A stretch of DNA of 64,000 nucleotides from Lachnospiraceae bacterium (GTDB taxonomy: Bacteria; Bacillota; Clostridia; Lachnospirales; Lachnospiraceae): the NCBI GenBank assembly GCA_017617545.1, contig JAFZVZ010000016.1, forward strand, positions 27,543 through 91,542, read 5' to 3'. Below, piece by piece: positions 19,876-28,295 of this stretch; positions within the stretch are counted from its first letter, which is position 1; every line of letters starts with the position of its first letter. A program made the translations under genes and the position numbers. The notes below the pieces were generated by a model that saw nothing but the letters and a program-made list of their open reading frames with translations, was not told the DNA's origin and searched no databases.

Positions 19876-20097
19876 TTTTTTCGCGAAAATTCACATTTTC
19901 CGGCCATAATGCCGCCTTTTACCGCGTGATTCGACGGAAAATCCGCTCGTTCCGCCCGCTCCGCCGGGGTTGACAAGCAGTCCGATGCCCTATAAACTGT
20001 GAACGACGGCATCGCGGCGCTTGCCTTGCGATGCCAAACCACGGACGGAAGGAACAGTCGCAGACGCCGGGCACCCCGCAGCTCTGCGCAATGAACC
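19876..20097. other. Leader and promoter region of the HPr-kinase-like gene
   Basis: Holds two GGAAAAT motifs in opposite orientation (19895-19901, 19936-19942), a promoter (19970-19996) and a leader of about 95 bases with the hairpin GGCATCGC/GCGATGCC (20008-20015 with 20028-20035). No gene is seen. Confidence 0.6.
19970..19996 (+). promoter_or_regulatory. Promoter of the HPr-kinase-like gene
   Basis: TTGACA - 15 bp - TATAAA; the -35 is consensus but the spacer is short. Confidence 0.55.
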
Positions 20098-20838
20098 ATG
20101 AACGCTGTTACCATAGAAATCGCAGGGATCCCCGCGGAGATCCGATGCCGCTATCCGGGCAACGTCCGCTTCTTCAGTGAGTATGTCACGGATAAAGCAC
20201 CGATGTTCACGGTGGAGGTTACCGACGAGCACATCGAGCAGGCGCGGGCGAACTATGCCCGGATGGACGACGCGCGTGGATGGAAACGGCTTCATCGGGA
20301 AGACGCGTTTTTGGAAAATAACGCGATCCACGCCCTGCTCGCGGAAGCTCTGCTTGAGCACGGCGTTCTCCTGCTTCACGGCTCAGCGCTGTGCATGGAC
20401 GGACAGGGCATCGTGTTTGTCGCGAAAAGCGGCACGGGCAAGAGCACGCACACCCGCCTCTGGCGCGAGGTGTACGGAGACCGCGTCCTGATGATCAACG
20501 ACGACAAACCCATGGTGCGGATTGTCGACGGAAAGGCTTACGTGTACGGCACGCCCTGGAACGGCAAGCATCATCTCAGCACCAACGCCGGCGCGCCTCT
20601 GGCCGCAGTCGTCCGGCTCGAGCGAGATGAGACAAACCGTGTCGAGCCGCTGTCGCCGACCGACTCATACTCCCTTTTGATCCGACATTCCTATCGCTCC
20701 GAGGACCCCTTGATCATGGCCCGGATCATGGAGCTGGAGAAGCAATTGCTGAGCGCGACATCGTTCTGGCACCTCGGCTGCAACATGGATCCGGAAGCCG
20801 CACGAGTTGCCTGCGAAGGGATCCTGCAGCTGCACTGA
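20098..20838 (+). CDS. HPr kinase/phosphorylase-like P-loop protein
   Basis: A 246-aa protein resembling the C-terminal kinase domain of HprK and the PEPCK-like kinases often linked to peptide-modification clusters. LLHGSALCMDGQ (about 95-107) precedes the Walker A AKSGTGKSTHTRLW (about 111-124); INDDKPMVR holds the acidic metal ligands, and YGTPWNGKHHLS the conserved PEPCK-like loop. There is no N-terminal HprK domain and no PqqD, radical-SAM or precursor-peptide gene beside it, so it appears to stand alone. An in-frame TGA just upstream fixes the ATG at 20098, yet no SD is visible. The phosphorylated target is unknown. Confidence 0.8.
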   Translation: MNAVTIEIAGIPAEIRCRYPGNVRFFSEYVTDKAPMFTVEVTDEHIEQARANYARMDDARGWKRLHREDAFLENNAIHALLAEALLEHGVLLLHGSALCMDGQGIVFVAKSGTGKSTHTRLWREVYGDRVLMINDDKPMVRIVDGKAYVYGTPWNGKHHLSTNAGAPLAAVVRLERDETNRVEPLSPTDSYSLLIRHSYRSEDPLIMARIMELEKQLLSATSFWHLGCNMDPEAARVACEGILQLH

Positions 20839-20860
20839 AAAACCGAACGGAACAAAAAAG

Positions 20861-20906
20861 AAGCCGGAAGGCCTGACTTCTCAGGTCTTTCGGCTTGCTT
20901 TGTTTC
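20861..20906 (+). terminator. Terminator of the HPr-kinase-like gene
   Basis: AAGCCGGAAGGCCTGA-CTTC-TCAGGTCTTTCGGCTT followed by GCTTTGTTT. Confidence 0.85.
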
Positions 20907-20934
20907 CGCGGTCTTTTTTTACGGACTTTCTTGC

Positions 20935-20964
20935 AAAAAACTCCGCAATCTCTCGATTGCGGAG
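20935..20964 (-). terminator. Terminator after tRNA-Val(GAC)
   Basis: Minus strand CTCCGCAATC-GAGA-GATTGCGGAG followed by TTTTTT, five bases past the tRNA 3' end. Confidence 0.9.
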
Positions 20965-20968
20965 CTGA

Positions 20969-21041
20969 TGGAAACAATGGGGCTCGAACCCATGACCTCC
21001 CGCGCGTCAGGCGGACGCTCTCCCGGCTGAGCTATATTTCC
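20969..21041 (-). tRNA. tRNA-Val (anticodon GAC)
   Basis: Complete 73-nt cloverleaf on the minus strand: acceptor GGAAATA/TGTTTCC, D-arm GCTCAGCCGGGAGAGC, anticodon loop CTGACGC, T-arm ATGGG-TTCGAGC-CCCAT, discriminator A. CCA is not encoded. Confidence 0.95.
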
Positions 21042-21170
21042 ATGCGCGATCTGTTATCTGACCGCAGAAGTAATCATACACGAAACCGGAGAAAAATGCA
21101 ACTGTTTTCTTGCCCGAGGCAAAGTCAAATTCTTCCCGGCCGGGCAGCCTTTTCGTTTCTTCGGAAAATG

Positions 21171-21202
21171 AAAAGCCTGTCGCACCGTACGATGCAACAG
21201 GC
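21171..21202 (-). terminator. Hairpin between the two tRNA genes
   Basis: Minus strand GCCTGT...ACAGGC followed by TTTTC, eight bases past the tRNA-Val(CAC) 3' end. A GGAAAAT copy (21163-21169) lies right beside it. Confidence 0.7.
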
Positions 21203-21209
21203 CGTGTAA

Positions 21210-21282
21210 TGGGGGCGACGGGGCTCGAACCCGTGACCTCCCGCGTGTGAGGCGGACGCTCTCCCGGCTGAGCTACACTCCC
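21210..21282 (-). tRNA. tRNA-Val (anticodon CAC)
   Basis: A 73-nt cloverleaf with acceptor GGGAGTG/CGCCCCC, which has one A-C mismatch at the fourth pair. Anticodon loop CTCACAC, T-arm ACGGG-TTCGAGC-CCCGT. D- and anticodon arms are identical to the neighbouring tRNA-Val(GAC) apart from the loop, indicating a tandem duplication with anticodon change. Confidence 0.93.
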
Positions 21283-21336
21283 ATCTATGAATGAACCGCC
21301 CCGTGGCTGCGTCGCGGTTTGGCCGATTCACTGTGC

Positions 21337-21362
21337 TATTTATGCGGGTTGCTTGTCACCCG
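21337..21362 (-). terminator. Hairpin after citrate synthase
   Basis: GCGGGT/ACCCGC six-base stem, ten bases past the stop codon and followed by ATAAAT rather than a T-run. Weak as a terminator, so the tRNAs may be read through from here. Confidence 0.4.
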
Positions 21363-21373
21363 CGTCTTTCGGA

Positions 21374-22756
21374 TCACTCCTCGTTCCGATCCTCCATCGC
21401 TTCGTACTCCCTGTGCGTACCGACATACTTGTACGCGGGACGGATGATCTTGCCGTTGTTGATGATCTCCTCCATCCGGTGAGCCGCCCAGCCGCTGATT
21501 CGCGAGATCGCGAAGATCGGCGTATAGAGCTCTTCCGGAATTCCTAACATATCATACACGAAACCGCTGTAAAAATCAACATTTGCGCACAAAGGTTTGA
21601 ACAAATGTCTGTTCTCGGCGATTACTTCCTTCGCGATGCGCTCCACGGTGAAGTACAATTCGAGCTCATCCGTGCGGTCCTTCTCCTCCGCAAGCCTGAT
21701 CGCGTAATCGCGCAGGATCACCTGGCGGGGATCGGAGAGCGTGTACACCGCGTGGCCGATACCGTACACAAGACCGGTGCGGTCGAACGCTTCCTTGCGG
21801 ACGAGCTTCGTCAGATACTCACGGATCTGACCCTCATCCTTCCAGTCGTTCACGTTGTCCTTCAGGTCGGCGAACATCTGGCGGACCTTCAGGTTCGCGC
21901 CACCGTGACGGTAGCCCTTCAGCGAAGCGATCGCAGCAGCCGTCGCGGAGTAGGTGTCCGTTCCGGACGAGGTCACAACGTGCGTGGTAAATGTGGAGTT
22001 GTTACCGCCGCCGTGCTCCGCGTGGATCACGAGGCAGATATCGAGAACCTTCGCCTCCAGCTCGGTGAAGCGTCCGTCCGGACGAAGCATCGAGAGGATA
22101 TTTTCCGCGGTTGAGTACTCCGGCTTGGGGTTGCGGATGATCAGACTCTCATCCATGCGGAAATGAAGGTACGACCAATATGCGTAGATCGAAATGACAG
22201 GCAGCTTCGCGATCAGGTTGATCGACTGGCGAAGCACATTTTCCACCGAGAGATCCTCGGCGTCGTCATCGTACGAATACAGTGTCAGGATGCTCTTCTG
22301 CAGGCTGTTCATGATGTTGCCGCTGACGGCCTTCATGATGACGTCGCGGATGAACTTGTTCGAAAGCGACTGGAACGTCGTGATCAGCTCGATGAAATCC
22401 TTGAGCTGCGTCTCGTTCGGAAGCTCGCCGAACAACAGGAGGTATGTGGTCTCCTCGAACGCGTAGCGGCGCTCGGCAAATCCCTTCACCATCTCCTGCA
22501 CGTCATAGCCCTGATAGTACAGCTTGCCGTCCGCCGGCACCTTCGTGCCGCCGATCAGCTTGTATGCGGTCACATCGGAAATCTCCGTAAGGCCGGTGAG
22601 AACGCCCGCGCCGTTGCTGTCACGCAGACCGCGCTTAACGTCATACTCGGCATAGAGGTTCTGATCGATCACACCTGCTTTTCTGCACTCATTGACGAGA
22701 AACTGAAAATCGCGTTCTCCCTTCTCGTCCAATTTCATCATAGACGAATCACCCAT
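21374..22756 (-). CDS. gltA: Citrate synthase
   Basis: A 460-aa enzyme condensing oxaloacetate and acetyl-CoA. It has an extended N-terminus before the usual core (about residue 50). Catalytic residues are visible in HAEHGGGNNSTFTTHVV (His near 255), GIGHAVYTLSDPR (His near 335) and the SGFVYDMLGIP segment with the catalytic Asp. It is longer than the proteobacterial dimeric form and close to the clostridial type. The ATG at 22756 has TTGGAG eight bases upstream. Expressed from a near-consensus promoter at 22861-22889. Confidence 0.95.
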   Translation of the reverse strand: MGDSSMMKLDEKGERDFQFLVNECRKAGVIDQNLYAEYDVKRGLRDSNGAGVLTGLTEISDVTAYKLIGGTKVPADGKLYYQGYDVQEMVKGFAERRYAFEETTYLLLFGELPNETQLKDFIELITTFQSLSNKFIRDVIMKAVSGNIMNSLQKSILTLYSYDDDAEDLSVENVLRQSINLIAKLPVISIYAYWSYLHFRMDESLIIRNPKPEYSTAENILSMLRPDGRFTELEAKVLDICLVIHAEHGGGNNSTFTTHVVTSSGTDTYSATAAAIASLKGYRHGGANLKVRQMFADLKDNVNDWKDEGQIREYLTKLVRKEAFDRTGLVYGIGHAVYTLSDPRQVILRDYAIRLAEEKDRTDELELYFTVERIAKEVIAENRHLFKPLCANVDFYSGFVYDMLGIPEELYTPIFAISRISGWAAHRMEEIINNGKIIRPAYKYVGTHREYEAMEDRNEE

Positions 22757-22860
22757 GGCACACTCCAACTGTATTGTTCGGATCCCGACGCCCCCTGATA
22801 AGAAATCGTCGGAAAATCCTAATCCCGGCGACCGAAAGCCGCCGAAAACCGTACCGCCCC

Positions 22861-22889
22861 ATTATATTCGCAGAACTGACAATCGTCAA
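22861..22889 (-). promoter_or_regulatory. Promoter of citrate synthase
   Basis: Minus strand TTGACG - 17 bp - TATAAT, giving a leader of about 98 bases. A GGAAAAT motif (22895-22901) sits just upstream of the -35. Confidence 0.85.
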
Positions 22890-22944
22890 TCCCTATTTTC
22901 CGACCGTTATGCCGCGCATACCGCGCAACAAAGCGTTTCCGCGG

Positions 22945-23727
22945 TCACTCTTCCTCGAGCCGGCCCTTCTGGCCCCAGCCGACGATCCTCGCCGCTCTGT
23001 GGCGGGAGAGGAAACGGGTTCCGAAGATGCCCGCGCGCATGCTCGCGCCGGGGATGATCAGCTTCTTGCCCTTCTCCATCTTCTTGATCGCGTACTCGAC
23101 AACCTTCTCCGGCGTCATGCCGCTCGTCCACTCCTTGCCGCGCGCCACCTTCGTGAACTCGGTGTAGACCGGTCCCGGGCAAAGCGCGCCGACATAGATG
23201 CCGCTCTTCATATCCGCAAGCTCCTCCGCAAGTCCCTGCGTAAAGCTCGCGACGTACGCCTTGGTCGCGTAGTAGGTGTTGAGATACGGGCCCGCCGGAA
23301 GCAGTCCCGCGCAGGAAGCCACGTTGAGGATGGCACCGCTGCCGGCCTCCTTGCGAAGATCCAGGAACCTCCGCGTGAGAATGTGCACCGCGCGGATGTT
23401 CAGGTCGATCATGCTCAGCTCTTCCTCGAGTGAATGTTCCACCGTGGCGCCGAGCAGGCCGAAGCCCGCGCAGTTGATCAGCACCGAAGCGCCCTGTCCC
23501 GAGATCGTCTCGATGACGCGGTTGCACTCCTCCTCCCGCGATAGATCCGCGGTCAGGATCTCGCACGGAACATTGAGCTCACCCGCAAGCTCACGCATGC
23601 GGTCCTCACGTCTCGCGACCATGATCAGACGGCAGCCCTTCGCCGCCAGCGCTTTGGCGAACTCCCTTCCGATACCGGAACTCGCACCTGTAATCACAAC
23701 CGTCAATCCGGTAAAATCAAATTTCAT
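22945..23727 (-). CDS. Short-chain dehydrogenase/reductase
   Basis: A 260-aa classical SDR. Cofactor motif TGASSGIG (14-21) and the basic VARRED at the end of strand 2 favour NADP(H). NCAGFG, the catalytic Ser in NVASCAG and the YYATK catalytic pair are all present. The C-terminus resembles DltE/YqjQ-type membrane-associated SDRs (a basic stretch FLSRHRAARIVGWGQKG). It lies 61 bp downstream of the E2-like gene and is probably in the same transcript. The substrate cannot be assigned. Confidence 0.9.
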   Translation of the reverse strand: MKFDFTGLTVVITGASSGIGREFAKALAAKGCRLIMVARREDRMRELAGELNVPCEILTADLSREEECNRVIETISGQGASVLINCAGFGLLGATVEHSLEEELSMIDLNIRAVHILTRRFLDLRKEAGSGAILNVASCAGLLPAGPYLNTYYATKAYVASFTQGLAEELADMKSGIYVGALCPGPVYTEFTKVARGKEWTSGMTPEKVVEYAIKKMEKGKKLIIPGASMRAGIFGTRFLSRHRAARIVGWGQKGRLEEE

Positions 23728-23788
23728 ACTATCTCCCGAATAATGCCTCTTCTCTTGCGCTGAAACCCCGTAACGAAATTGTCAGACG

Positions 23789-24742
23789 TCAATCTTCCGA
23801 CGCATCCTTCTTTTTCTTCTTTTTCTTTTTCACCTTGTCGATCTTGTCAAACACGATCTGCTCCGGAGGCGACAACAGCTGTTCCGGATGCATAACGTAC
23901 TGGCGGATCTTGCGGAAGCCTACGGCATAGGCAAAACCGTCCGCCGCGCGCTCATCGACAACGAACTTCAGGGTAACCTTCACCTTGCGCTTCACGGTCC
24001 CGTCCGCCTGCGTCTCATAGCACACGCGCTTGCGTCCGATGCCGGCAAATGTGGACAGCGTGCCGAACTCATACATATGATGGTACACCGCGTCCAAGCC
24101 GATGGAACCCATGTTTGTGATGAAGAAGCTTGTGTGGAACGGGCTGATGTCCGTCAGCTTCTTCGGAAGCAATCCGTAGCGGTCCAGGAACTTGACAACC
24201 GAGATCGCCGCCGACAGCAGAAAATCAGGCAGCACGCTGAAGGCTGTCTCCAGACCGTCGATCGCGTTCTTATTCTCGTCCTCCTCCACCGACACGGTCA
24301 TGTCGATGGCGCCGGTCTCCTCCTCAATGCGGCGGACAACGTCATACAGCGTGTCCTCGCACTCAAACTGCGGAATGATCAGCGTGCGGTCGCTCTCGCG
24401 CGACATGCCTCTCATCACGGTCATTGCGGCCTTGATGCAGTTGCGCGAATACAGCTTGCAATGCTTGACGAAGCGGTTCAGCTCCGGAACATCCACCCAC
24501 GCGCGCACCATCGCGGCAAATACGATCTCATACAGAGTGAGCTTCGGCATCTCACCCTTGCGCATGTTTCGAATGAACTCCTCCGTCGCGGTAATGTCGA
24601 CCTCCTCCGAGGCCAGCACCCATCCATCATACTTCTTCGGCATGATATACGGCTCCAGGCGGGTCATCGGATCCACATTGCGAACACGAAAACCGTCCTT
24701 GCGATCTCCCCAGCGTCTCTTTCTTCCTTCGTGCGGTTTCAT
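23789..24742 (-). CDS. E2-like acyltransferase domain protein without lipoyl domain
   Basis: A 317-aa protein with the chloramphenicol-acetyltransferase/2-oxoacid dehydrogenase E2 catalytic fold. It lacks the lipoyl and peripheral-subunit-binding domains. The catalytic HxxxDG motif appears as DERAADG near residue 280, so the general-base His is Glu while Asp-Gly is kept. The C-terminus is a run of eight lysines. No E1 or E3 genes are nearby; the downstream SDR is the only partner. The ATG at 24742 has GAGGTG upstream. Known fold, unknown function. Confidence 0.78.
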   Translation of the reverse strand: MKPHEGRKRRWGDRKDGFRVRNVDPMTRLEPYIMPKKYDGWVLASEEVDITATEEFIRNMRKGEMPKLTLYEIVFAAMVRAWVDVPELNRFVKHCKLYSRNCIKAAMTVMRGMSRESDRTLIIPQFECEDTLYDVVRRIEEETGAIDMTVSVEEDENKNAIDGLETAFSVLPDFLLSAAISVVKFLDRYGLLPKKLTDISPFHTSFFITNMGSIGLDAVYHHMYEFGTLSTFAGIGRKRVCYETQADGTVKRKVKVTLKFVVDERAADGFAYAVGFRKIRQYVMHPEQLLSPPEQIVFDKIDKVKKKKKKKKDASED

Positions 24743-24854
24743 TCGAAAGCACCTCACTTCTTCTAAGTCATCTTCTTCCACAACACCCGTCGCGGCGGTA
24801 TCCCGCCGGCGGCAGCCCCACCGGAATAAAAACACAAGAATCCGGCACTTAAAC

Positions 24855-24883
24855 ATTTTATATTATGTTTATGCGTCTGTCAA
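24855..24883 (-). promoter_or_regulatory. Promoter of the E2-like/SDR operon
   Basis: Minus strand TTGACA - 17 bp - TAAAAT; TATAAA two bases earlier is an alternative -10. Divergent to the next promoter, with 38 bp between the two -35 boxes. Confidence 0.75.
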
Positions 24884-24921
24884 TTTATAACCCCGAAGAA
24901 GGTGTATTTTTTGTGATTTGT

Positions 24922-24950
24922 TTGACACGGTCGCGGAAAATGAATACAAT
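24922..24950 (+). promoter_or_regulatory. Promoter of the Cthe_2159-like lipoprotein
   Basis: TTGACA - 17 bp - TACAAT. The spacer contains a full CGGAAAATG motif (24934-24942). Confidence 0.85.
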
Positions 24951-25008
24951 GGCAGTAATTAATCTTTCAACACCCTTTGTCTTAAGTAATTGCAAGGAGG
25001 TGGACCGT

Positions 25009-25971
25009 ATGAAACGCGGTTTATTCCTGATCCTTCTGCTCACCGCCGTGATGCTTTTGGGCGGCTGCGGAGCGGAAGACGAAAAACTGATCACATTTTC
25101 CGACACGGGAATTCAATCCGATCTGATCGGCGTTTCCATCGAGGGAACGACACTGACCATCAAGCAGGCCGGCACCTACACGATCACGGGTACCTGCAAG
25201 GAAGGCAACATCATCGTTGACGCACCCGGCGGCAAGGCCATCGATCTGATCCTCAGCGATCTCAACCTGACCTGCAGCACCACCGCGCCGATCGTCATCA
25301 AGGAAGGCTCGCTGGTTGCCCTGACGCTCAAGGAGAAGACGCAGAACATCATCACCGACAACCACGTCTATTCCGAGACGGTTGAGCAGGGTGAGCAGTC
25401 CGCGGACGACCTTCTCGCAACCGTACCGAGCGCGGCGATCACCTCCAAGTGCCCGCTGCTCATCCGCGCCAACGGCGACGGCAAGCTGGTCGTCAACGGC
25501 AACAGCTACAACGGCATCGTATCCTCGGATACCCTGACCATCGAGAGCGGCGTCATCAACGTGACCGCCAAGAACCACGGTATCCGCGGCAAGGATTTCG
25601 TCCTGATCTCCGGCGGCGTGATCACCGTCAAGGCCGGTGAGGACGGCATCAAGTCAACCAACACGGAACGCGCGGCTCTGGGATACATCAACTTCAAGGG
25701 CGGCGTCGTCAACATCCAGGCGGGCGACGAGGCGGTAAGCGCTCCGAGCTCCGTAAGCTTCAGCGGCGGCACCATCACGATCAAGTCGAAAAATAACGGC
25801 ATCAAGGTCGGGCAGAAGAACGCCGACGGCACGATGAAGGGCGGCACGATCAACTTCCTCGCCGGTATCGTCGACATCACCTCTTCGGACGATGCCATCC
25901 TCGCGGAGAAGCAAGTCAAGCAGGACACCGCGCTTGTAACCGTGAACGGCAAGGAATACACCGTAGACTGA
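25009..25971 (+). CDS. Carbohydrate-binding beta-helix lipoprotein (Cthe_2159-like)
   Basis: A 320-aa lipoprotein: signal peptide with lipobox LLGGC (Cys near 20), then repeated strands of the type GGVITVKAGEDGIKS, GGVVNIQAGDEAVSA and GGTITIKSKNNGIKV. These are the turns of a right-handed beta-helix as in C. thermocellum Cthe_2159, which binds acidic polysaccharide or cellulose. AAGGAGGTGG before the ATG at 25009 decides the start against a longer frame. Monocistronic between its own promoter and terminator. The ligand is inferred from the family only. Confidence 0.85.
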   Translation: MKRGLFLILLLTAVMLLGGCGAEDEKLITFSDTGIQSDLIGVSIEGTTLTIKQAGTYTITGTCKEGNIIVDAPGGKAIDLILSDLNLTCSTTAPIVIKEGSLVALTLKEKTQNIITDNHVYSETVEQGEQSADDLLATVPSAAITSKCPLLIRANGDGKLVVNGNSYNGIVSSDTLTIESGVINVTAKNHGIRGKDFVLISGGVITVKAGEDGIKSTNTERAALGYINFKGGVVNIQAGDEAVSAPSSVSFSGGTITIKSKNNGIKVGQKNADGTMKGGTINFLAGIVDITSSDDAILAEKQVKQDTALVTVNGKEYTVD

Positions 25972-25995
25972 TTGACACGGACAACCTGATAACGA

Positions 25996-26040
25996 TAAAA
26001 AACGGCAGACCGGATTTACGCGGTCTGCCGTATTATTTTG
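25996..26040 (+). terminator. Terminator of the Cthe_2159-like gene
   Basis: ACGGCAGACC...GGTCTGCCGT stem flanked by AAAAA and TATTATTTT, so it may act in both directions. Confidence 0.85.
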
Positions 26041-26117
26041 CCTGATCACTCAAACTGCCGATTGGAACGGACGAGCATCCGTCACTTCGGTTTCTTCACG
26101 CTTGCGTGCGGAATACG

Positions 26118-26729
26118 TCACTTCAGTTCCTTCACGATGGTGTACAGAATGTCCACGCAGCCGTCGATGCCGCAGGTGCTGGAGTTGAGCGTGATATCGT
26201 AGTTCTGCGTCTTGCCCCACTCAGCATCCGTGTAGTAACGGTAGTGGTTCGCTCTCGCCTTATCCTTCTTGCGGAGGCTCTTCTCCACACCCTCACGGTC
26301 GAAGCCGTAATCGTTCACGGCGCGGTCCATCTTGTCCTGCAACGCAGCATGGATAAATACGTGGATCGCGTCATCCCGGTCCTTCAGGATATAGTCGGCG
26401 CAGCGTCCTACGATGACGCACTCCTCCTTCTCCGCGATGTCCTTGATGATATCGCTCTGAACCACGTACAGCTGATCCTGCAGCGGAAGCATATGGCCGC
26501 CGAACACCTGCCCGGCATAGGTCATGTTGCTGGCGATGTTGAACAGAAGGCTGCCCGTGATGTGCTCGCCCTGCTCCTCGATAAATTCCTTCGCCAGACC
26601 GCTCTCCTTCGCAACGCGATCGATCAGTTCCTTGTCATAAAATGCATAGCCGAGCTTCTCCGCAAGCTTGCGTCCGATGGTACGTCCGCCGCTGCCGCAC
26701 TCACGGCTGATGGTGATGATTCTCTTCAT
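26118..26729 (-). CDS. Cytidylate kinase-like family protein
   Basis: A 203-aa P-loop kinase-like protein of the Cytidylate_kin2 family. ISRECGSGGRTIGRKLAEKLG (residues 7-27) is the modified Walker A; VGRCADYIL and the Arg-rich lid RKKDKARANHYRYYT also match. The family is common in Clostridia beside transport or regulatory genes and its substrate is not settled; true CMP kinase is usually encoded elsewhere. It has its own promoter (26817-26846) and ends in a convergent intergenic region. Confidence 0.88.
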   Translation of the reverse strand: MKRIITISRECGSGGRTIGRKLAEKLGYAFYDKELIDRVAKESGLAKEFIEEQGEHITGSLLFNIASNMTYAGQVFGGHMLPLQDQLYVVQSDIIKDIAEKEECVIVGRCADYILKDRDDAIHVFIHAALQDKMDRAVNDYGFDREGVEKSLRKKDKARANHYRYYTDAEWGKTQNYDITLNSSTCGIDGCVDILYTIVKELK

Positions 26730-26816
26730 TCTCTCTTTCGTCGCGGAAATTCCGTCCTCGCTGTTTCGAAATAACCCCTTTTATCCGCGGCTCCTCCTTC
26801 TCCTGAGGACACCTTT

Positions 26817-26846
26817 ATTGTACCAAATCAGGGGCGTTTTTGTCAA
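26817..26846 (-). promoter_or_regulatory. Promoter of the cytidylate kinase-like gene
   Basis: Minus strand TTGACA - 18 bp - TACAAT, lying directly after the end of the Tad locus. Confidence 0.8.
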
Positions 26847-26854
26847 TCCGACCG

Positions 26855-27610
26855 TCATCCCATCATCCACATCAGCGCGCATCCGAGAATGATCAGCACA
26901 GAGATCCCGCTGAAGAAGGACAGCAGACCGCGCAGTCCCTTCTTTCGCGGGCGCTGCACCGTCGTGTAGCTGCCCTCCTCCGCGACGGAAGTCACGACAT
27001 ATTCCTGCTCCTCCCCCGGCAATCGGTACACCGGTGCGGGAGACGGTCCCTCCGGCTCATGCGCCACCGCAGTCAGCATCCGCTGCATCGTGCTCCCCTC
27101 CTCATGGCTCATGACATGAAAGGCATAGCCGCTGTACACGGCCTGCGCATCCTGCGGGTCAAGATACCCAAGAAGCCAGTCGGACAACTCACGCATCTGA
27201 AGCGTAAGCGGTTTTTCATACTCGGGGCAGTACACCAGCTCCACCTCCCCGGTATCGGTTCGCAGGAAAATGCAGTCCGGCCGCAGCACAAAGCTCTCCT
27301 CCCGCAGCAGATACTTCTTGCTCTCCGCTATGCGTGAGAACAGGGAAGCCAGTATTTTCCGAAACTCCGTCCCGGAGATCTTCTGTCCGAGAAAACTCTC
27401 GGCAAGCGATGCGCACCCATCCACTGCATACCTTCGCATCTTTCCCTCCCCCGCGCGCACCGTCTGCATCGTTAAAACTCCGGGCACCGTGTTGTGCCCG
27501 AGCATTTCTTCCTCAAACGGGTTATCTTCCGGAATGTCCCGAAGCACCAGATACACGTGTTCCAGCTCCGCAACTCTCTCTGCCTTAATCTCATACATGC
27601 ATTCACACAC
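26855..27610 (-). CDS. DUF6382-like protein with C-terminal membrane anchor
   Basis: A 251-aa protein, last gene of the Tad locus. The N-terminal 175 residues resemble the DUF6382 domain found at the end of clostridial Tad clusters (YEIKAERVAELEHVYLVLRD; LLREESFVLRPDCIFL). The usual C-terminal FHA domain is absent; instead a proline-rich linker leads to a basic RPRKKG stretch and one membrane helix (about 228-249). GTG at 27610 is five bases after GGAG; an ATG at 27598 is the alternative. Function unknown, probably a regulator or assembly factor of the pilus. Confidence 0.7.
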   Translation of the reverse strand: MCECMYEIKAERVAELEHVYLVLRDIPEDNPFEEEMLGHNTVPGVLTMQTVRAGEGKMRRYAVDGCASLAESFLGQKISGTEFRKILASLFSRIAESKKYLLREESFVLRPDCIFLRTDTGEVELVYCPEYEKPLTLQMRELSDWLLGYLDPQDAQAVYSGYAFHVMSHEEGSTMQRMLTAVAHEPEGPSPAPVYRLPGEEQEYVVTSVAEEGSYTTVQRPRKKGLRGLLSFFSGISVLIILGCALMWMMG

Positions 27611-27642
27611 CGCCTCTCCGCAGCTTTACAACATAATTTGTT

Positions 27643-28272
27643 TTATTTCAGCCGGTTCACCAGCTCGCTTAATTTCGTCAGCACCGTATTGAGACCCTTG
27701 ATCTCCATTCCCGTTTCCATCACGGCGGAATAAATCCTCGTTCGAAGACCGATATCCTGACAGTCAACCACGCAGGTGACATCGTCCGAAAACCACCGCG
27801 AGGTCAGCGCCTGTCCGAAGAACGGTACCTCCGTATCGCTCTTCAGCGAAATATGTACAATGACACTGTCATCCTCCGCGCGAATGGAACGGCTCTCGAT
27901 CCGGCTGATCCAGAAGCGTCCCTCCGACAACTCATCAAGGTACTCCTCCATACTGTCGGCATCCTGCTTCGCGGTGTTTGAGAACCATCGCTGAAAGATG
28001 GACCGCTCCAGCTTTCGCTCGTACATCACCTTGTGAAGACGCGGTTCCTCATCGTTGAGGATCAGCGCCCTGGTATCTTCCGCGACACGCTCCGCCAAGG
28101 TTCTCGCCACCGAGAGATCCCGCATATACAACGACATGTCGATCAGCAACACGATGATCATCGTGACGAGAGGCACGATAAACACGGCCTCCACGGTAAA
28201 TGATGCTCTCAGCATCGTGAAACCATTCCCCCGCGTACACGGTGAGCCTCCTCTTATGCACTCCCGATCCAT
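27643..28272 (-). CDS. TadE-like pilus assembly protein
   Basis: A 209-aa protein with the TadE/TadF signature: a short basic leader, then ASFTVEAVFIVPLVTMIIVL (residues 23-43), one membrane helix and an extracytoplasmic remainder. The Glu five residues into the helix is the prepilin-peptidase-type motif, so it is probably a minor pseudopilin. GGGGAGGAG five bases upstream supports the ATG at 28272. It lies 23 bp after the prepilin peptidase gene. Confidence 0.82.
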   Translation of the reverse strand: MDRECIRGGSPCTRGNGFTMLRASFTVEAVFIVPLVTMIIVLLIDMSLYMRDLSVARTLAERVAEDTRALILNDEEPRLHKVMYERKLERSIFQRWFSNTAKQDADSMEEYLDELSEGRFWISRIESRSIRAEDDSVIVHISLKSDTEVPFFGQALTSRWFSDDVTCVVDCQDIGLRTRIYSAVMETGMEIKGLNTVLTKLSELVNRLK

Positions 28273-28295
28273 ATTCTCCTCCCCTCACAAAAGCA

